Below are positions 1 through 11,243 of a stretch of 64,000 nucleotides of DNA, piece by piece; within the stretch, counting starts at the first letter, position 1, and each line of letters opens with the position of its first letter. The DNA is from Streptacidiphilus sp. P02-A3a (GTDB lineage Bacteria > Actinomycetota > Actinomycetes > Streptomycetales > Streptomycetaceae). The position numbers were made by a program, and so were the translations under genes. Where the stretch lies: NCBI RefSeq assembly GCF_014084105.1, contig NZ_CP048289.1:7821922-7885921 (forward strand). Direction: 5' to 3'. The notes beneath the pieces are model-generated. The model was not told the DNA's origin, searched no databases, and saw only the letters and a program-made list of their open reading frames with translations.

Positions 1-1485
1 GTCGTGCAGCAGCGCCGCCACCAGCAGCAGGTCGGGGCGGGCCACCCGGCGGGTGAGCGCGGCGGCCTGGACCGCCGTCTCCACCAGGTGGCGGTCGACC
101 GTCCACCGGTGCACCGCGTTGCGCTGCGGGCGACAGCGGACCCGCTCCCAGTCCGGCAGCAGCCTGGCCACCAGTCCCTCGGCCTCCAGCGCCTCCCAGA
201 CCGGGATCGCGCTCTCCCCCGCGCCGAGCAGGGTCACCAGCTGCTCCCGGGCCTCGTCCGGCCAGGGCACCGGCAGCGGCCGGGACTCGGCGGCCAGGCG
301 GCGGGCGGTCGAGGGCGCCAGCGGCAGACCGGCCTGGGCGGCGGCCGCCGCGGCCCGCAGCGGCAGCACCGGATCGGCGGCGGGCTTGGCGGTGGCGGCC
401 AGCACCGCCTCGCCGTCCTGCTCGACCACGCCCTCCGCCAGCGGGCTGCGCAGCGCGGAGCCGCGCTGCGGCGCGGCCCGCCCGGCGGAGCCGAAGCCGA
501 AGCGGGTGCTGCGGCGCGGCCGGTCGCTGCGGGCCCGCAGCACCCGGTCCACCTCGCGCCAGGTGACGTCGGCGGCGTAGGCGACGGTGCGGGCCGCCTC
601 GTAGACCTGGCGCAGCAGGATGTCCGCGTCGAGCACCCCGAGCTCGGCCGCGACCTGGTCCTGGTCCTGGAGGCTGAGCCGGTCGGTGGCCCGGCCGGTG
701 ACCAGGTGCAGCGTGTCCCGGACGTCGCGCAGCCGGGCTCCGGCGGCGTCCAGACCGGCCCGGGGCGCGTCGGCGATCCAGGAGGCGGCCACCGCGTCCA
801 GTGCGGTGAGGTCGCGCAGGCCGCCCCTGGCCTCCTTGAGGTCGGGCTCCAGCAGGAACGACAGCTCGCCGTGGCGTTCCGCGCGCTCCCGGCACAGGGC
901 GTGCAGCTCCGGCAGCCGGTCGGCGGCGGCCGAGCGCCAGTCGGCCAGCACGCTGGAGCGCAGCGAGGCGGTCAGCGACGGGTCCCCCGCCAGGTGCCGG
1001 GCGTCCAGCAGGCCCAGCTGCACCTTGAGGTCGCCCGCGGCGACCTTGCGGGCGGTGCCCAGGTCGCGCACCGAGTGGTCCAGGGCGATGCCGTTGTCCC
1101 AGACCGGGTACCAGATCTGTTCGGCGAGTTGCGAGACGGCCGTGCCGCTGGGCCCGCCGTCGTGCAGCAGCAGCAGGTCCAGGTCGCTGCGGGGGGACAG
1201 TTCGCCGCGCCCGTAGCCGCCGACGGCGACCAGGGCGACCCCGGTCAGGCCGTCGGCGGCGGTGGTGAACAGGCCGGACAGCCAGCGGTCGGTGAGCTCG
1301 GCCAGGGCGGCGCGGCGGGCCGCGCCGGTCCTCGGGTCCGCGCGCAGCAGGTGCAGCCGCTGGGCCGCGTAGCCGGTCGGTTCGGTTGCGGAGTCGGGCC
1401 TGGGACCGCTGCCGGGGCCGGGTGCCGGGGCGGACGTGCCGAGGACGGGGGTGGAGCCTGCCTGTGCCTGCTGCCGATCAGTCAA
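1..1485 (-). CDS. glnD: PII uridylyltransferase/adenylyltransferase GlnD (5' part, runs off window)
   Basis: Enzyme that covalently modifies and demodifies the PII signal protein in response to nitrogen status; in Streptomyces it is known as an adenylyltransferase. Reading the minus strand from 1485 gives 495 open codons. The nucleotidyltransferase motif GGYGRGELSPRSDLDLL lies at about residues 89-105, and the HD-domain helix ending LLHD falls exactly on the window edge, so the rest of the HD domain and the ACT domains are outside. I chose the TTG start at 1485 because GGGAG lies five bases upstream; no better ATG or GTG is visible. It follows amtB and glnB on the same strand, the usual streptomycete order. 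The family is secure; the start is less so. Confidence 0.93.
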   Translation of the reverse strand, partial: MTDRQQAQAGSTPVLGTSAPAPGPGSGPRPDSATEPTGYAAQRLHLLRADPRTGAARRAALAELTDRWLSGLFTTAADGLTGVALVAVGGYGRGELSPRSDLDLLLLHDGGPSGTAVSQLAEQIWYPVWDNGIALDHSVRDLGTARKVAAGDLKVQLGLLDARHLAGDPSLTASLRSSVLADWRSAAADRLPELHALCRERAERHGELSFLLEPDLKEARGGLRDLTALDAVAASWIADAPRAGLDAAGARLRDVRDTLHLVTGRATDRLSLQDQDQVAAELGVLDADILLRQVYEAARTVAYAADVTWREVDRVLRARSDRPRRSTRFGFGSAGRAAPQRGSALRSPLAEGVVEQDGEAVLAATAKPAADPVLPLRAAAAAAQAGLPLAPSTARRLAAESRPLPVPWPDEAREQLVTLLGAGESAIPVWEALEAEGLVARLLPDWERVRCRPQRNAVHRWTVDRHLVETAVQAAALTRRVARPDLLLVAALLHD

Positions 1486-1548
1486 CGGGTCTCCCGTGGC
1501 TGGTGCCGAAATGCCTGGTGCCGCGGATACGCGAACAGCCGGAGCGGT

Positions 1549-1570
1549 GCCGGCGCCTCTCGGCGCCGGC
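1549..1570 (-). terminator. Hairpin between glnB and glnD
   Basis: A perfect 9-bp stem GCCGGCGCC/GGCGCCGGC with a four-base loop lies in the 190-bp gap after glnB and before glnD. It lacks a T-tract, so it may be a partial terminator or an RNA-processing structure that lowers glnD expression relative to amtB-glnB. Confidence 0.4.
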
Positions 1571-1675
1571 TCCTCCGGCGGGGTCGGTGGGACGCGGCGG
1601 CGGGGGAAGCCGGGCCTCGTCGCCCGCGCTCCCCCCGCCACTGCTTGGTTCAGTTGTCGCCCGGCACGGACGGAG

Positions 1676-3372
<1,697 letters not shown>

Positions 3373-3469
3373 CGGCGTCTCCTCGAATGTTGAGCCGCTC
3401 CGATCCCCGGTATCCCGTCCCGTACCACCGGAGGCGTCGGCTTGTTGAAGAGGAGATTGACAAGGGGCG

Positions 3470-3507
3470 GTTTCGGCCGACGCGCCGACGTGTTTCCGGT
3501 AGGTGAC
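3470..3507 (-). promoter_or_regulatory. GlnR box upstream of amtB
   Basis: On the minus strand the order is GTCAC, 6 bases, GAAAC, 6 bases, GCGCG, 6 bases, GAAAC. This matches the known actinomycete GlnR consensus (GTNAC-n6-GAAAC, two half-sites), with the first half-site perfect and the second half-site keeping its GAAAC. It ends about 97 bases upstream of the amtB ATG. Nitrogen-limitation activation of amtB-glnB-glnD by GlnR is therefore inferred. Confidence 0.8.
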
Positions 3508-3678
3508 GAAGCTGACGCCGCTGTTACGCGGCGGTGAACGCCCAGCAAAAGGCCCGGCCGCGAAAACCATCCTGCAGACCAGGCGTGGGGGAGCCAAGTG
3601 TGAAGGGTTTTCGCGGCCGGAACTCTGGGGGGCTGCCGAGGCTGAAAACCGCCTCAGCGGCGCGCGGGGGCCGTTGGC

Positions 3679-5136
3679 TCAGACGGCCTGCGGACGGTTG
3701 AACTCGGGGAGGTCCTGATCGATCCTTTCGCGCAGCCGGTTCACCTCGGCGACGTCGCGGAACTCCCCCAGTGCCGCCTCGGTGGTCTTCCTGAGCCTGG
3801 TGTTGACGCGTTCCGAGCGGATCCGCATCGCTATGTCCACGGCCTGCTGGGCGGAGGCGGCGGCGGCCTCGGGCTCCTGCTGGAGCAGGTGGACGCTGGC
3901 CATGCCGATCAGGTTGAGGGCGTAGGAGCGCTGGTGGCCCGGGTCCTGCGAGAAGAGCTCCACCGCCCGCTCCATCACCGGCTGCGACTCCATCGCGTAC
4001 TGGCGGTTGCGGCCGGTCTGGTAGCTGAGGTCGCGGTAGGAGTGGGCGTTCTCCGCGTTGAGCTCGGCCTCGGAGAAGAAGCGGATCCAGTCCGGCTCCG
4101 GATCCCCGTCGTTGATGTCCCGGAAGCTGTCCTCCGCCAGCCGGGCCGCGCGGAAGCACTTGGTGACGTCGCCCAGGTTGGCGTAGGCACGCGCCTCCAG
4201 CACGTGCATCAGCGACTGGGTGCGCGGGGTGGCGGTGTCGCGGCTGCCGTACTGGGCGAGGTGGATCAGCTCCAGGGCGTCGGTGCCACGGTTCAGGTGG
4301 ATCATCTGGCGGCACATGTCGGACAGGATCAGCGCGCCGAAGGGGCGGTCCCCCGCCTCCTTGGCCGCGTGCAGGGCCAGCACGTAGTACTTCTGCGCGC
4401 TGGGGTGCATCCCTATGTCGTACGACATCCACCCGGCGAGGTGGGCGAGCTGGGCGGTGGTCTGGAACAGCCGCCGGGTGACGTCCGGGCTGTAGCTCTC
4501 CTGGAGCAGGTCGCAGACCTCGTGCAGCTGGCCGACCACGGCCTTGCGGCGCAGGCCGCCGCCGTTCTGGGCGTCCCACTGGCGGAACATCATCACCGTG
4601 GATTCGAGCAGGTCCAGCTCCGGGGCGGAGATCCGGCCGGTGATCTGGGCCTGGTCCCGGCCGGCCGCCAGGATCGGCGTCGGCCGACCGCTGGCGGAGG
4701 GGGCGAGCCAGCGCTGGAGCGGTTCGATCAGAGCGGTACCGGCGGTGAGCGCCAGCGAGGTGCCGAGGAAGCCCCGACGGTTGAGCATCAGGTCGCTGCG
4801 GGAGTAGTCGGAGAGCAGCTGCACGGTCTGCGGACCGCTCCAGGGGAGGTCCACCCCGCTGCCGGGGGTGAGCTGGACCGTCGGCTTCAGGCCCAGGTCC
4901 TCGATGTTGACCAGCGATCCGAAGCGCTCGGAGAAGAGATCGGAGAGGATCTTCGGAATCGGCTCGCGCGGGCACTCCCCGTCGAGCCAGCGCCGGACCC
5001 GCGAGGTGTCGGTACTGACATGGCTGGCGCCGATCTGCCGGGCGCGCTTGTTCACCTGGCGCGCCAACTCACCCTTTGACCAACCGCTCCTGACGAACCA
5101 CGCCGTCAGTTGCTCATTTGGTTGCTTCTCGCCCAC
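3679..5136 (-). CDS. nsdA: NsdA-type negative regulator of differentiation
   Basis: Protein of 485 residues matching the Streptomyces NsdA family, whose founding member represses sporulation and antibiotic production. The N-terminal 80 residues resemble a small helix-turn-helix domain (SKGELARQVNKRARQIG... VRRWLDGECPRE). They are followed by a twin-arginine-like stretch NRRGFLGTSLALTAGTALIEP and a long all-helical TPR-like region. The GTG start at 5136 has GGGGGCG upstream. Its position beside amtB is the conserved streptomycete neighbourhood and supports the name. The molecular target is not evident from sequence. Confidence 0.85.
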   Translation of the reverse strand: MGEKQPNEQLTAWFVRSGWSKGELARQVNKRARQIGASHVSTDTSRVRRWLDGECPREPIPKILSDLFSERFGSLVNIEDLGLKPTVQLTPGSGVDLPWSGPQTVQLLSDYSRSDLMLNRRGFLGTSLALTAGTALIEPLQRWLAPSASGRPTPILAAGRDQAQITGRISAPELDLLESTVMMFRQWDAQNGGGLRRKAVVGQLHEVCDLLQESYSPDVTRRLFQTTAQLAHLAGWMSYDIGMHPSAQKYYVLALHAAKEAGDRPFGALILSDMCRQMIHLNRGTDALELIHLAQYGSRDTATPRTQSLMHVLEARAYANLGDVTKCFRAARLAEDSFRDINDGDPEPDWIRFFSEAELNAENAHSYRDLSYQTGRNRQYAMESQPVMERAVELFSQDPGHQRSYALNLIGMASVHLLQQEPEAAAASAQQAVDIAMRIRSERVNTRLRKTTEAALGEFRDVAEVNRLRERIDQDLPEFNRPQAV

Positions 5137-5607
5137 CGGAACGCCCCCATCCCGGGCTCACCTCCACGGTGCCCGTGACTCCCCGTCAGCCGGGGGTCCG
5201 GGCCTGATCGCCGACAGATCCAACGGACCGTCATGGGACCTGCCCTGGAATCCACTTGTTGGATTCGGATGCCAGCGGCATACCCACGCGTTCGGAGGAG
5301 AACTGCCCTGCGGAGCGAACGTAGCGTGCCCACGACCATCCGGGGGAGTTCGCCGGGAGAAACGCCACCTTTCGCCACCCCTGGGGGTGAACTTTCGGCG
5401 GTCCTGGCGCGCTTCACTGGATCTCGGGCGAACTCCCGCTCGCTCTCGCACTATGACCCTCCTCCATCGGCGCGTCCCCGGCAACGTCCTCCGCTCGCGG
5501 CGTCGCCGCAGCTGGAGCACGAGGTCAGGGCACGCGCCCCCCGGACGAACCGCGCACCCTGCCGCACCCCGGCGTAACCATCGGACCCCCGTACCTGTTG
5601 GTGGTGA
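5137..5607. other. Divergent intergenic region between nsdA and prim-pol-like gene
   Basis: 471 bp without a supported gene, containing the divergent promoters. An 11-bp perfect inverted repeat, GGGAGTTCGCC at 5344-5354 and GGCGAACTCCC at 5427-5437, is separated by 72 bp. It could bind a regulator by looping or form a weak RNA stem. No convincing -35/-10 pair was assigned. Confidence 0.5.
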
Positions 5608-6198
5608 GTGGACTTGGACATCCTGTTCGACAGGCCGATCTTCGGCGGACGCGCGCTGGGCCCACGCGGTCGGGCCCGCGCCAGCCGGTGCCGGGCCGTC
5701 GCCGAGTACACGCTGACCCTGGGCTGGACCGCCGTCCTGGCCGGGTCCGAACTGCCGCCCGCCAGCAGTCCGGACCAGGTCGGCGACCTGTGGCTGCGGC
5801 ACCCCGGCGCGGAGCTGCGGCTGCGCACCGGCATCGGCTTCGACGCGCTGGACGTCCCGGAGCAGGCGGGCTTCCGGGCGCTGGTCCGGCTGGAGCGGAT
5901 GGGCGTCCGGCCCGGGCCGGTGCTGGCGGCCGGGGACCGGGCGCTGTTCCTGGTCGCCCCGCACACCGCCGAGGTGCTGCCGGACCTGCTGTACCGCACC
6001 GGCTGGGACGACGCCGAGCTCGACCTGCGCTGCCACGGCCCGGGCGGTTCGGTCCCGGCACCGCCCACCGCGCTCACCCGCTGGCTGCGCCCGCCCACGC
6101 CGGAGAGCGCGGCCCGCCCGCCGGAGGCCAGGCTGCTGCTGGGGACGCTGGCGTACGCCTGCCACCGGGGGGTCGCCGGGCTGGTCGGGCGGCGCTGA
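5608..6198 (+). CDS. Bifunctional primase/polymerase N-terminal domain-like protein
   Basis: Protein of 196 residues. The pattern AEYTLTLGWTAVLAG near residue 33 followed by LRTGIGFDALDVPEQAG near residue 72 resembles the small N-terminal prim-pol domain that occurs alone in many streptomycete proteins. I do not see a clear acidic metal-binding triad, so polymerase activity should not be assumed. The GTG start at 5608 gives a compact N-terminus. The gene converges on ftsY, with a perfect hairpin between them, and its stop codon lies in a 15-bp tandem duplication. Confidence 0.6.
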   Translation: MDLDILFDRPIFGGRALGPRGRARASRCRAVAEYTLTLGWTAVLAGSELPPASSPDQVGDLWLRHPGAELRLRTGIGFDALDVPEQAGFRALVRLERMGVRPGPVLAAGDRALFLVAPHTAEVLPDLLYRTGWDDAELDLRCHGPGGSVPAPPTALTRWLRPPTPESAARPPEARLLLGTLAYACHRGVAGLVGRR

Positions 6199-6223
6199 CC
6201 GGACGGCCGCTGACCGGACGGCC
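6194..6223 (+). repeat. 15-bp tandem duplication over stop codon
   Basis: Two perfect copies of GCTGACCGGACGGCC run from 6194 to 6223. The first copy contains the TGA stop of the prim-pol-like gene. Confidence 0.85.
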
Positions 6224-6243
6224 GGGTCGGGGCGGAACGAGCG

Positions 6244-6275
6244 GCGGGCCGCCTCCCGGTCGGGAGGCGGCCCGC
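6244..6275. terminator. Bidirectional terminator hairpin
   Basis: Perfect 15-bp stem with arms GCGGGCCGCCTCCCG and CGGGAGGCGGCCCGC and a two-base loop, between two convergent stop codons (6198 and 6295). Confidence 0.7.
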
Positions 6276-6294
6276 GAGGGGTCGGCGGTCGGTC

Positions 6295-7518
6295 TCAGCC
6301 GATGAGCGCGTCCACGAAGGCGTCCGGCTCGAACGGCGCCAGGTCGTCCGGGCCCTCGCCCAGGCCGATCAGCTTCACCGGCACGCCCAGCTGGCGCTGC
6401 ACGGCGACGACGATGCCACCCTTGGCGGTGCCGTCCAGCTTGGTCAGCACGATCCCGGTGATGTCCACCACCTCGGCGAAGACCTTCGCCTGCACCAGGC
6501 CGTTCTGGCCGGTGGTGGCGTCGAGCACCAGCAGCACCTCGTCCACCGGGCCGTGCTTCTCCACCACCCGCTTGACCTTGCCCAGCTCGTCCATCAGGCC
6601 GGTCTTGGTGTGCAGCCGTCCGGCGGTGTCCACCAGGACGGTGTCGGCGCCGTCGGCGATGCCCTGCTTGACCGCCTCGAAGGCCACCGAGGCCGGGTCG
6701 CCGCCCTCCGGGCCGCGCACCGTGTGCGCGCCGACCCGCTCGCCCCAGGTCTGCAACTGGTCCGCGGCGGCGGCGCGGAAGGTGTCGGCCGCGCCCAGCA
6801 GCACGGTCCGGCCGTCGGCGACCAGGACCCGGGCGAGCTTGCCGCTGGTGGTGGTCTTGCCGACCCCGTTGACGCCGACGACCAGTATCACCGCCGGACG
6901 CGGCGGCTCCTCCTCGGTGTGCCGGGCGGTGTGCAGGGTGCGGTCCATCTCCGGGTCGACCAGGGCCAGCAGCTCCTCGCGGAGCAGCGCGCGCAGGTCG
7001 TCCGGGGTACGGGTGCCGAGCACCCGGACCCGGGTACGCAGCCGCTCCACCAGCTCCTGGGTCGGGGTGACCCCGACGTCGGCGGTGAGCAGGACCTCCT
7101 CGATCTCCTCCCAGGTGTCCTCGTCCAGGTGGTCCCGGGAGAGCAGCGAGAGCAGGCCCTTGCCCATGGAGTTCTGCGAGCGCGACAGTCGCGAGCGCAG
7201 CCGGACCAGGCGGCCCGCGGTCGGCTCCGGGACCTCCAGCGCGGGCGGGGCCAGCGCCTCGGCCACCGGTTCCTCGGCGGCCTCGGCTTCGGGTTCGGCC
7301 TGGGCTTCGGGTTCGGCCTGGGCTTCAGGCTCGGCTTCGGGTTCGGCCTCGACGGTGGGCCGCGGCTCGACCGGGGTCGGCCGGGCCGGGGCGCCGAGGG
7401 TGGTGTCCGGGGGCGGGGGCGGCGGCAGCTGCTTGCGTCGTCGGCCGTTGACGACGAGACCGGCGGCGGCTCCGAGCAGGACCACCGCGATGACTACGAT
7501 GAGAATGATGGTTTCCAT
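6295..7518 (-). CDS. ftsY: Signal recognition particle receptor FtsY
   Basis: GTPase that docks SRP-ribosome complexes at the membrane. The 407-residue product starts with one membrane segment (about residues 3-23). An acidic Pro/Glu/Ala linker with EPEAQA-type repeats (35-105) follows, then the four-helix N domain and the G domain. GTPase motifs are GVNGVGKTTTSGK (about 215-227), DTAGRLHTKT and TKLDGTAKGG. An in-frame extension to 7743 overlaps smc and is rejected; the ATG at 7518 begins the membrane anchor. It lies 17 bp downstream of smc and is likely cotranscribed. Confidence 0.95.
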   Translation of the reverse strand: METIILIVVIAVVLLGAAAGLVVNGRRRKQLPPPPPPDTTLGAPARPTPVEPRPTVEAEPEAEPEAQAEPEAQAEPEAEAAEEPVAEALAPPALEVPEPTAGRLVRLRSRLSRSQNSMGKGLLSLLSRDHLDEDTWEEIEEVLLTADVGVTPTQELVERLRTRVRVLGTRTPDDLRALLREELLALVDPEMDRTLHTARHTEEEPPRPAVILVVGVNGVGKTTTSGKLARVLVADGRTVLLGAADTFRAAAADQLQTWGERVGAHTVRGPEGGDPASVAFEAVKQGIADGADTVLVDTAGRLHTKTGLMDELGKVKRVVEKHGPVDEVLLVLDATTGQNGLVQAKVFAEVVDITGIVLTKLDGTAKGGIVVAVQRQLGVPVKLIGLGEGPDDLAPFEPDAFVDALIG

Positions 7519-7535
7519 GGCGTCCCCAGTATCCG

Positions 7536-10500
7536 TTACGAGGGACCGGCGGCGGGTTGCTGCGGACGCATGTCCTGCGGATCGGCCTGGTCGGCGGCCT
7601 CGGGACGGCCGCCGGGCTCGGGACGGCGCTGGGCGGCCAGCAGTCGGCGGGGGGCCGGGCGCGGGGTCTCCCGCAGCCGCTGGCTGATCACCTGGGAGAT
7701 GCCGTCGCCGCGCATGGACACCCCGTACAGGGCGTCGGCGCACTCCATGGTCAGCTTCTGGTGGGTGATCACGATCAGCTGGGAGCTGTCCCGCAGCTCC
7801 TCCATGATGGCGATCAGCCGCCGCAGGTTGGTCTCGTCCAGCGCCGCCTCGACCTCGTCCATCACGTAGAAGGGGCTGGGCCTGGCCTTGAAGATGGAGA
7901 CCAGCAGCGCGACGGCGGTCAGCGAGCGCTCGCCGCCGGAGAGCAGCGACAGCCGCTTGACCTTCTTGCCCGGCGGCCTGGCCTCCACGTCGATGCCGGT
8001 GGTCAGCATGTTCTCCGGGTCGGTCAGCACCAGCCGCCCCTCACCGCCGGGGAACAACCGGGAGAAGACGCCCTCGAACTCGCGCGCGGTGTCGTGGTAC
8101 GCGGCGGTGAAGACCTGCTCGACCCGCTCGTCCACCTCCTTGACGACGGTGAGCAGGTCGCGGCGGGTGGACTTGAGGTCCTCCAGCTGCTCGCCGAGGA
8201 ACTGGTGCCGCTCCTCCAGCGCCGCGAACTCCTCCAGTGCCAGCGGGTTGACCTTGCCCAGCTGGGCGTAGGCCTTCTCGGCGGCGCGCAGTCGGCGCTC
8301 CTGCTCCTCGCGCCGGTACGGGCGGGCGGCCGCAGGCGCCTTGGCCTCAGCCTTGGCCTCACCCTCAGCCTTGGCCTCCGGTGCGTCGGGGTCCGCCGGG
8401 GCGAGTGAGGGCGGTACCAGCTGGTCGGGGCCGTACTCGGCGAGCAGCCCCTCGGCCTCGATGCCGTGCTCCTCCAGCGCCTTGGTCTCCAGTTGCTCGA
8501 TCCGCAGCCGCTTCTCGGCCCGCAGCACCTCGTCCCGGTGCACCGAGTCGGTCAGCTTGTCCAGCTCGGCCTTGAGCTCCCGGCTGCGGAGCCGCTCCCG
8601 GCCGAGCTCGGTGTCGCGGGCCGCCCGCTGCTGCTCGGCCTCCGCCTTCTCGGCCGCCGCCGCCTGCAACGACGCCTCGACGCGGGCCAGCAGCAGCCGG
8701 GCGCCGTCGCGGACGGCGGCGGCGATCCGGGCCTCGTGGCCCAGCCGCTGCTGCCGCGCGGCGGCGCGGGCCCGCGCCTCGCGCTCGGCCCTGGCGCCCC
8801 GGTCCAGCGAGTCGGCCCGGCCCGCCAGACCGCGGACCCGCTCCTCGTGGGTGCGGACCGCGAGCCGGGCCTCCATCTCGCTCTGCCGGGCCCGGGCCGA
8901 CTCCTCCCCCAGCCGGTCCCGGTCGCCGGTGTCCGGCTCCTCCTCGTTCGGGCCCTCCTCGGCGACCAGCAGCCGCTCGGAGAGCTCGGCCAGCTCCTGT
9001 TCCGCCTGCTCGCGGGCGTCCCCGGCCTTCGCGGCGGCGGCGGTCAGCCGCTCGGCCTCGCCGGTCGCGCCGCGCGCCTGGCCGCCGAGCCGGCCGAGCT
9101 GCTGGGCGACGGCGGACTTCTCCTTGTCGGCGGCGCGGCGGCGCGCGGCCAGCGCCTCCACCTCGGCCGCCAGCGCCTTGCGCCGGGCGGTGGCCTGCTC
9201 CAGCGCGGCCGCCAGCGCCTCCCGGCGTCCGGCCAGGGCCTCCAGCGCGGCGCCCGCCTCGTCCACCGCGGCCCGGGTCTCCAGCAGGCTGGGGGCACCG
9301 GCGGAACCGCCGTAGCCGAAGCCGCCGCTGAGCAGGTCGCCCTCGGCGGTGACCGCGGTCAGCTCCGGGCGGGCGGCGACCAGGGCCTCGGCGTCGGCGA
9401 GGGTGTCCACCAGCACCGTGTCCCGCAGCAGTCCGGCCGCCGCCGCGAGCAGCCCGGCCGGGCCGGAGAGCAGGTCGGCGACCCGGACCGCGCCGTCGGG
9501 CAGCGGCGACCGGTCCGGTTCGGCGGCGGGGGCGTCGGCGATCAGCAGGGCGGCGCGCCCGGCGTCGTCCTTGCGCAGCAGCCGCAGCGCCTCGGCCGCC
9601 TCGGCCACCCCGGTCACCGCGACCGCGTCGGCGGCGTGGCCGAGCGCCGCGGCGACCGCGGCCTCCGCGCCCTGGCGCACCGTCAGCAGTTCGGCCGCCG
9701 GGCCCAGCACTCCGCTGACCGAGCCGCCGAGCAGCGCTCCGCTGCCGTCCTTGCGGCGCAGTCCCAGGGCCAGCGCGTCGCGCCGGGCGGTCAGTCCGGC
9801 CCTTTCCCGCTCGACCGCCGCCAGTTCCTCGCGGGCCCGCGACTGCGCCTCCTCCGCCTCGGCCAGCGCCGCGCGGAGCTCGACGAGCTGCTGCTCGGCC
9901 TCCGCGTCACCCGCGTCCAGGCCGTCCACCTGCGCCTTGAGCTGCTCGTACTCCTCGGTGGCGAGTGCGGCGCGGGCGGTGGCGGCGTCCCGGGCCTCGG
10001 CCAGGCGGCCGATCTCCTCGGCCGCGCCGACCGCCCGCGAGCGGGCCGCCGCGACCTTGCCCTGGAGCCTGGCCAGCCCCTCCCGGCGGTCGGCCAGCGC
10101 CCGCGCCGCCGCGCGCAGCCGCTGCTCCTCCTGCTGCAGCTGCCGCTCCAGCTCGGCCCGCCGCTCCACGGTCTCGGCCAGCGTGTACTGGGCCTCCTCC
10201 AGCGCCTCGGCCAGCTCCGCCTCCTCCGCCCGGACCCGCGCGGCCTCGCGCTCCAGCTCCTCCGGATCGCGTCCGCGGCGCTCCTCGGTCTGCGGCGCGG
10301 TCGCGTGCCGGTGCCGGGCCTCGGCCAGGCCGATGGTCCCGCGCACCCGCTCGGCCTGCGAGGACAGCGCGAACCAGGTCTGCTGGGCCTGCTCGACGCG
10401 CGGGCCCAGCTGCGCCACCTGCGCCTCCAGCACGGCCTCCCGCCGACGGCACTCCTCGGCCTCCTGCTCGACGCCGCCGCGGCGCAGCCGCAGCGCCATC

Positions 10501-11243
10501 TCGTCGGCGACCTCCTCCTCCACCGCGCGCCGCAGCGTCACCAGGTCGTCGGCGAGCAGCCGCAGCCGGGCGTCGCGCAGGTCGGCCTGGATGGTGGCGG
10601 CCCGGCGCGCTATCTGCGCCTGGCGGCCCAGCGGCTTCAACTGCCGGCGCAGCTCGCCGACCAGGTCCTGCACCCTGGTCATGTTGGCCTGCATGGCGTC
10701 CAGCTTCCGCAGCGCCTTCTCCTTGCGCTTGCGGTGCTTGAGGACCCCGGCCGCCTCCTCGATGAAGGCCCGGCGGCCCATCGGGTCGGCGTGCAGCACC
10801 GAGTCCAACTGGCCCTGGCCGACGATGACGTGCATCTCCCGGCCGATACCGGAGTCGGACAGCAGCTCCTGGATGTCCAGCAGCCGACAGGTGCTGCCGT
10901 TGATCGCGTACTCGCTGCCGCCGTTGCGGAACATGGTCCGGGAGATGGTGACTTCGCTGTACTCGATGGGCAGCGCGCCGTCGGTGTTGTCGATGGTCAG
11001 CGCGACCTCGGCGCGGCCCAGCGGCGCGCGGCCGGTGGTCCCGGCGAAGATGACGTCCTCCATCTTGCCGCCGCGCAGCGATTTGGCGCCCTGCTCGCCC
11101 ATCACCCAGGACAGGGCGTCGACCACGTTGGACTTGCCGGAGCCGTTGGGGCCGACCACGCAGGTGATGCCGGGTTCCAGGCGCAGCGTGGTGGCGGAGG
11201 CGAAGGACTTGAAGCCGCGGAGGGTGAGGCTCTTCAGGTGCAC
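7536..11243 (-). CDS. smc: Chromosome segregation ATPase SMC
   Basis: Full-length SMC of 1235 residues. The N-terminal head starts MHLKSLTLRGFKSFASATTL with Walker A GPNGSGKSN. Two long Arg/Glu/Ala-rich coiled coils flank a central hinge, near residues 500-640. The C-terminal head carries the ABC signature LLSGGERSLTAVALL and Walker B FYVMDEVEAALDE. A Lys/Ala/Glu-rich insertion (AKAEGEAKAEAKA) lies late in the second coil. The GTG at 11243 gives the canonical N-terminus. The C-terminal 45 residues after the head are Pro/Arg-rich and probably variable. Confidence 0.97.
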   Translation of the reverse strand: MHLKSLTLRGFKSFASATTLRLEPGITCVVGPNGSGKSNVVDALSWVMGEQGAKSLRGGKMEDVIFAGTTGRAPLGRAEVALTIDNTDGALPIEYSEVTISRTMFRNGGSEYAINGSTCRLLDIQELLSDSGIGREMHVIVGQGQLDSVLHADPMGRRAFIEEAAGVLKHRKRKEKALRKLDAMQANMTRVQDLVGELRRQLKPLGRQAQIARRAATIQADLRDARLRLLADDLVTLRRAVEEEVADEMALRLRRGGVEQEAEECRRREAVLEAQVAQLGPRVEQAQQTWFALSSQAERVRGTIGLAEARHRHATAPQTEERRGRDPEELEREAARVRAEEAELAEALEEAQYTLAETVERRAELERQLQQEEQRLRAAARALADRREGLARLQGKVAAARSRAVGAAEEIGRLAEARDAATARAALATEEYEQLKAQVDGLDAGDAEAEQQLVELRAALAEAEEAQSRAREELAAVERERAGLTARRDALALGLRRKDGSGALLGGSVSGVLGPAAELLTVRQGAEAAVAAALGHAADAVAVTGVAEAAEALRLLRKDDAGRAALLIADAPAAEPDRSPLPDGAVRVADLLSGPAGLLAAAAGLLRDTVLVDTLADAEALVAARPELTAVTAEGDLLSGGFGYGGSAGAPSLLETRAAVDEAGAALEALAGRREALAAALEQATARRKALAAEVEALAARRRAADKEKSAVAQQLGRLGGQARGATGEAERLTAAAAKAGDAREQAEQELAELSERLLVAEEGPNEEEPDTGDRDRLGEESARARQSEMEARLAVRTHEERVRGLAGRADSLDRGARAEREARARAAARQQRLGHEARIAAAVRDGARLLLARVEASLQAAAAEKAEAEQQRAARDTELGRERLRSRELKAELDKLTDSVHRDEVLRAEKRLRIEQLETKALEEHGIEAEGLLAEYGPDQLVPPSLAPADPDAPEAKAEGEAKAEAKAPAAARPYRREEQERRLRAAEKAYAQLGKVNPLALEEFAALEERHQFLGEQLEDLKSTRRDLLTVVKEVDERVEQVFTAAYHDTAREFEGVFSRLFPGGEGRLVLTDPENMLTTGIDVEARPPGKKVKRLSLLSGGERSLTAVALLVSIFKARPSPFYVMDEVEAALDETNLRRLIAIMEELRDSSQLIVITHQKLTMECADALYGVSMRGDGISQVISQRLRETPRPAPRRLLAAQRRPEPGGRPEAADQADPQDMRPQQPAAGPS

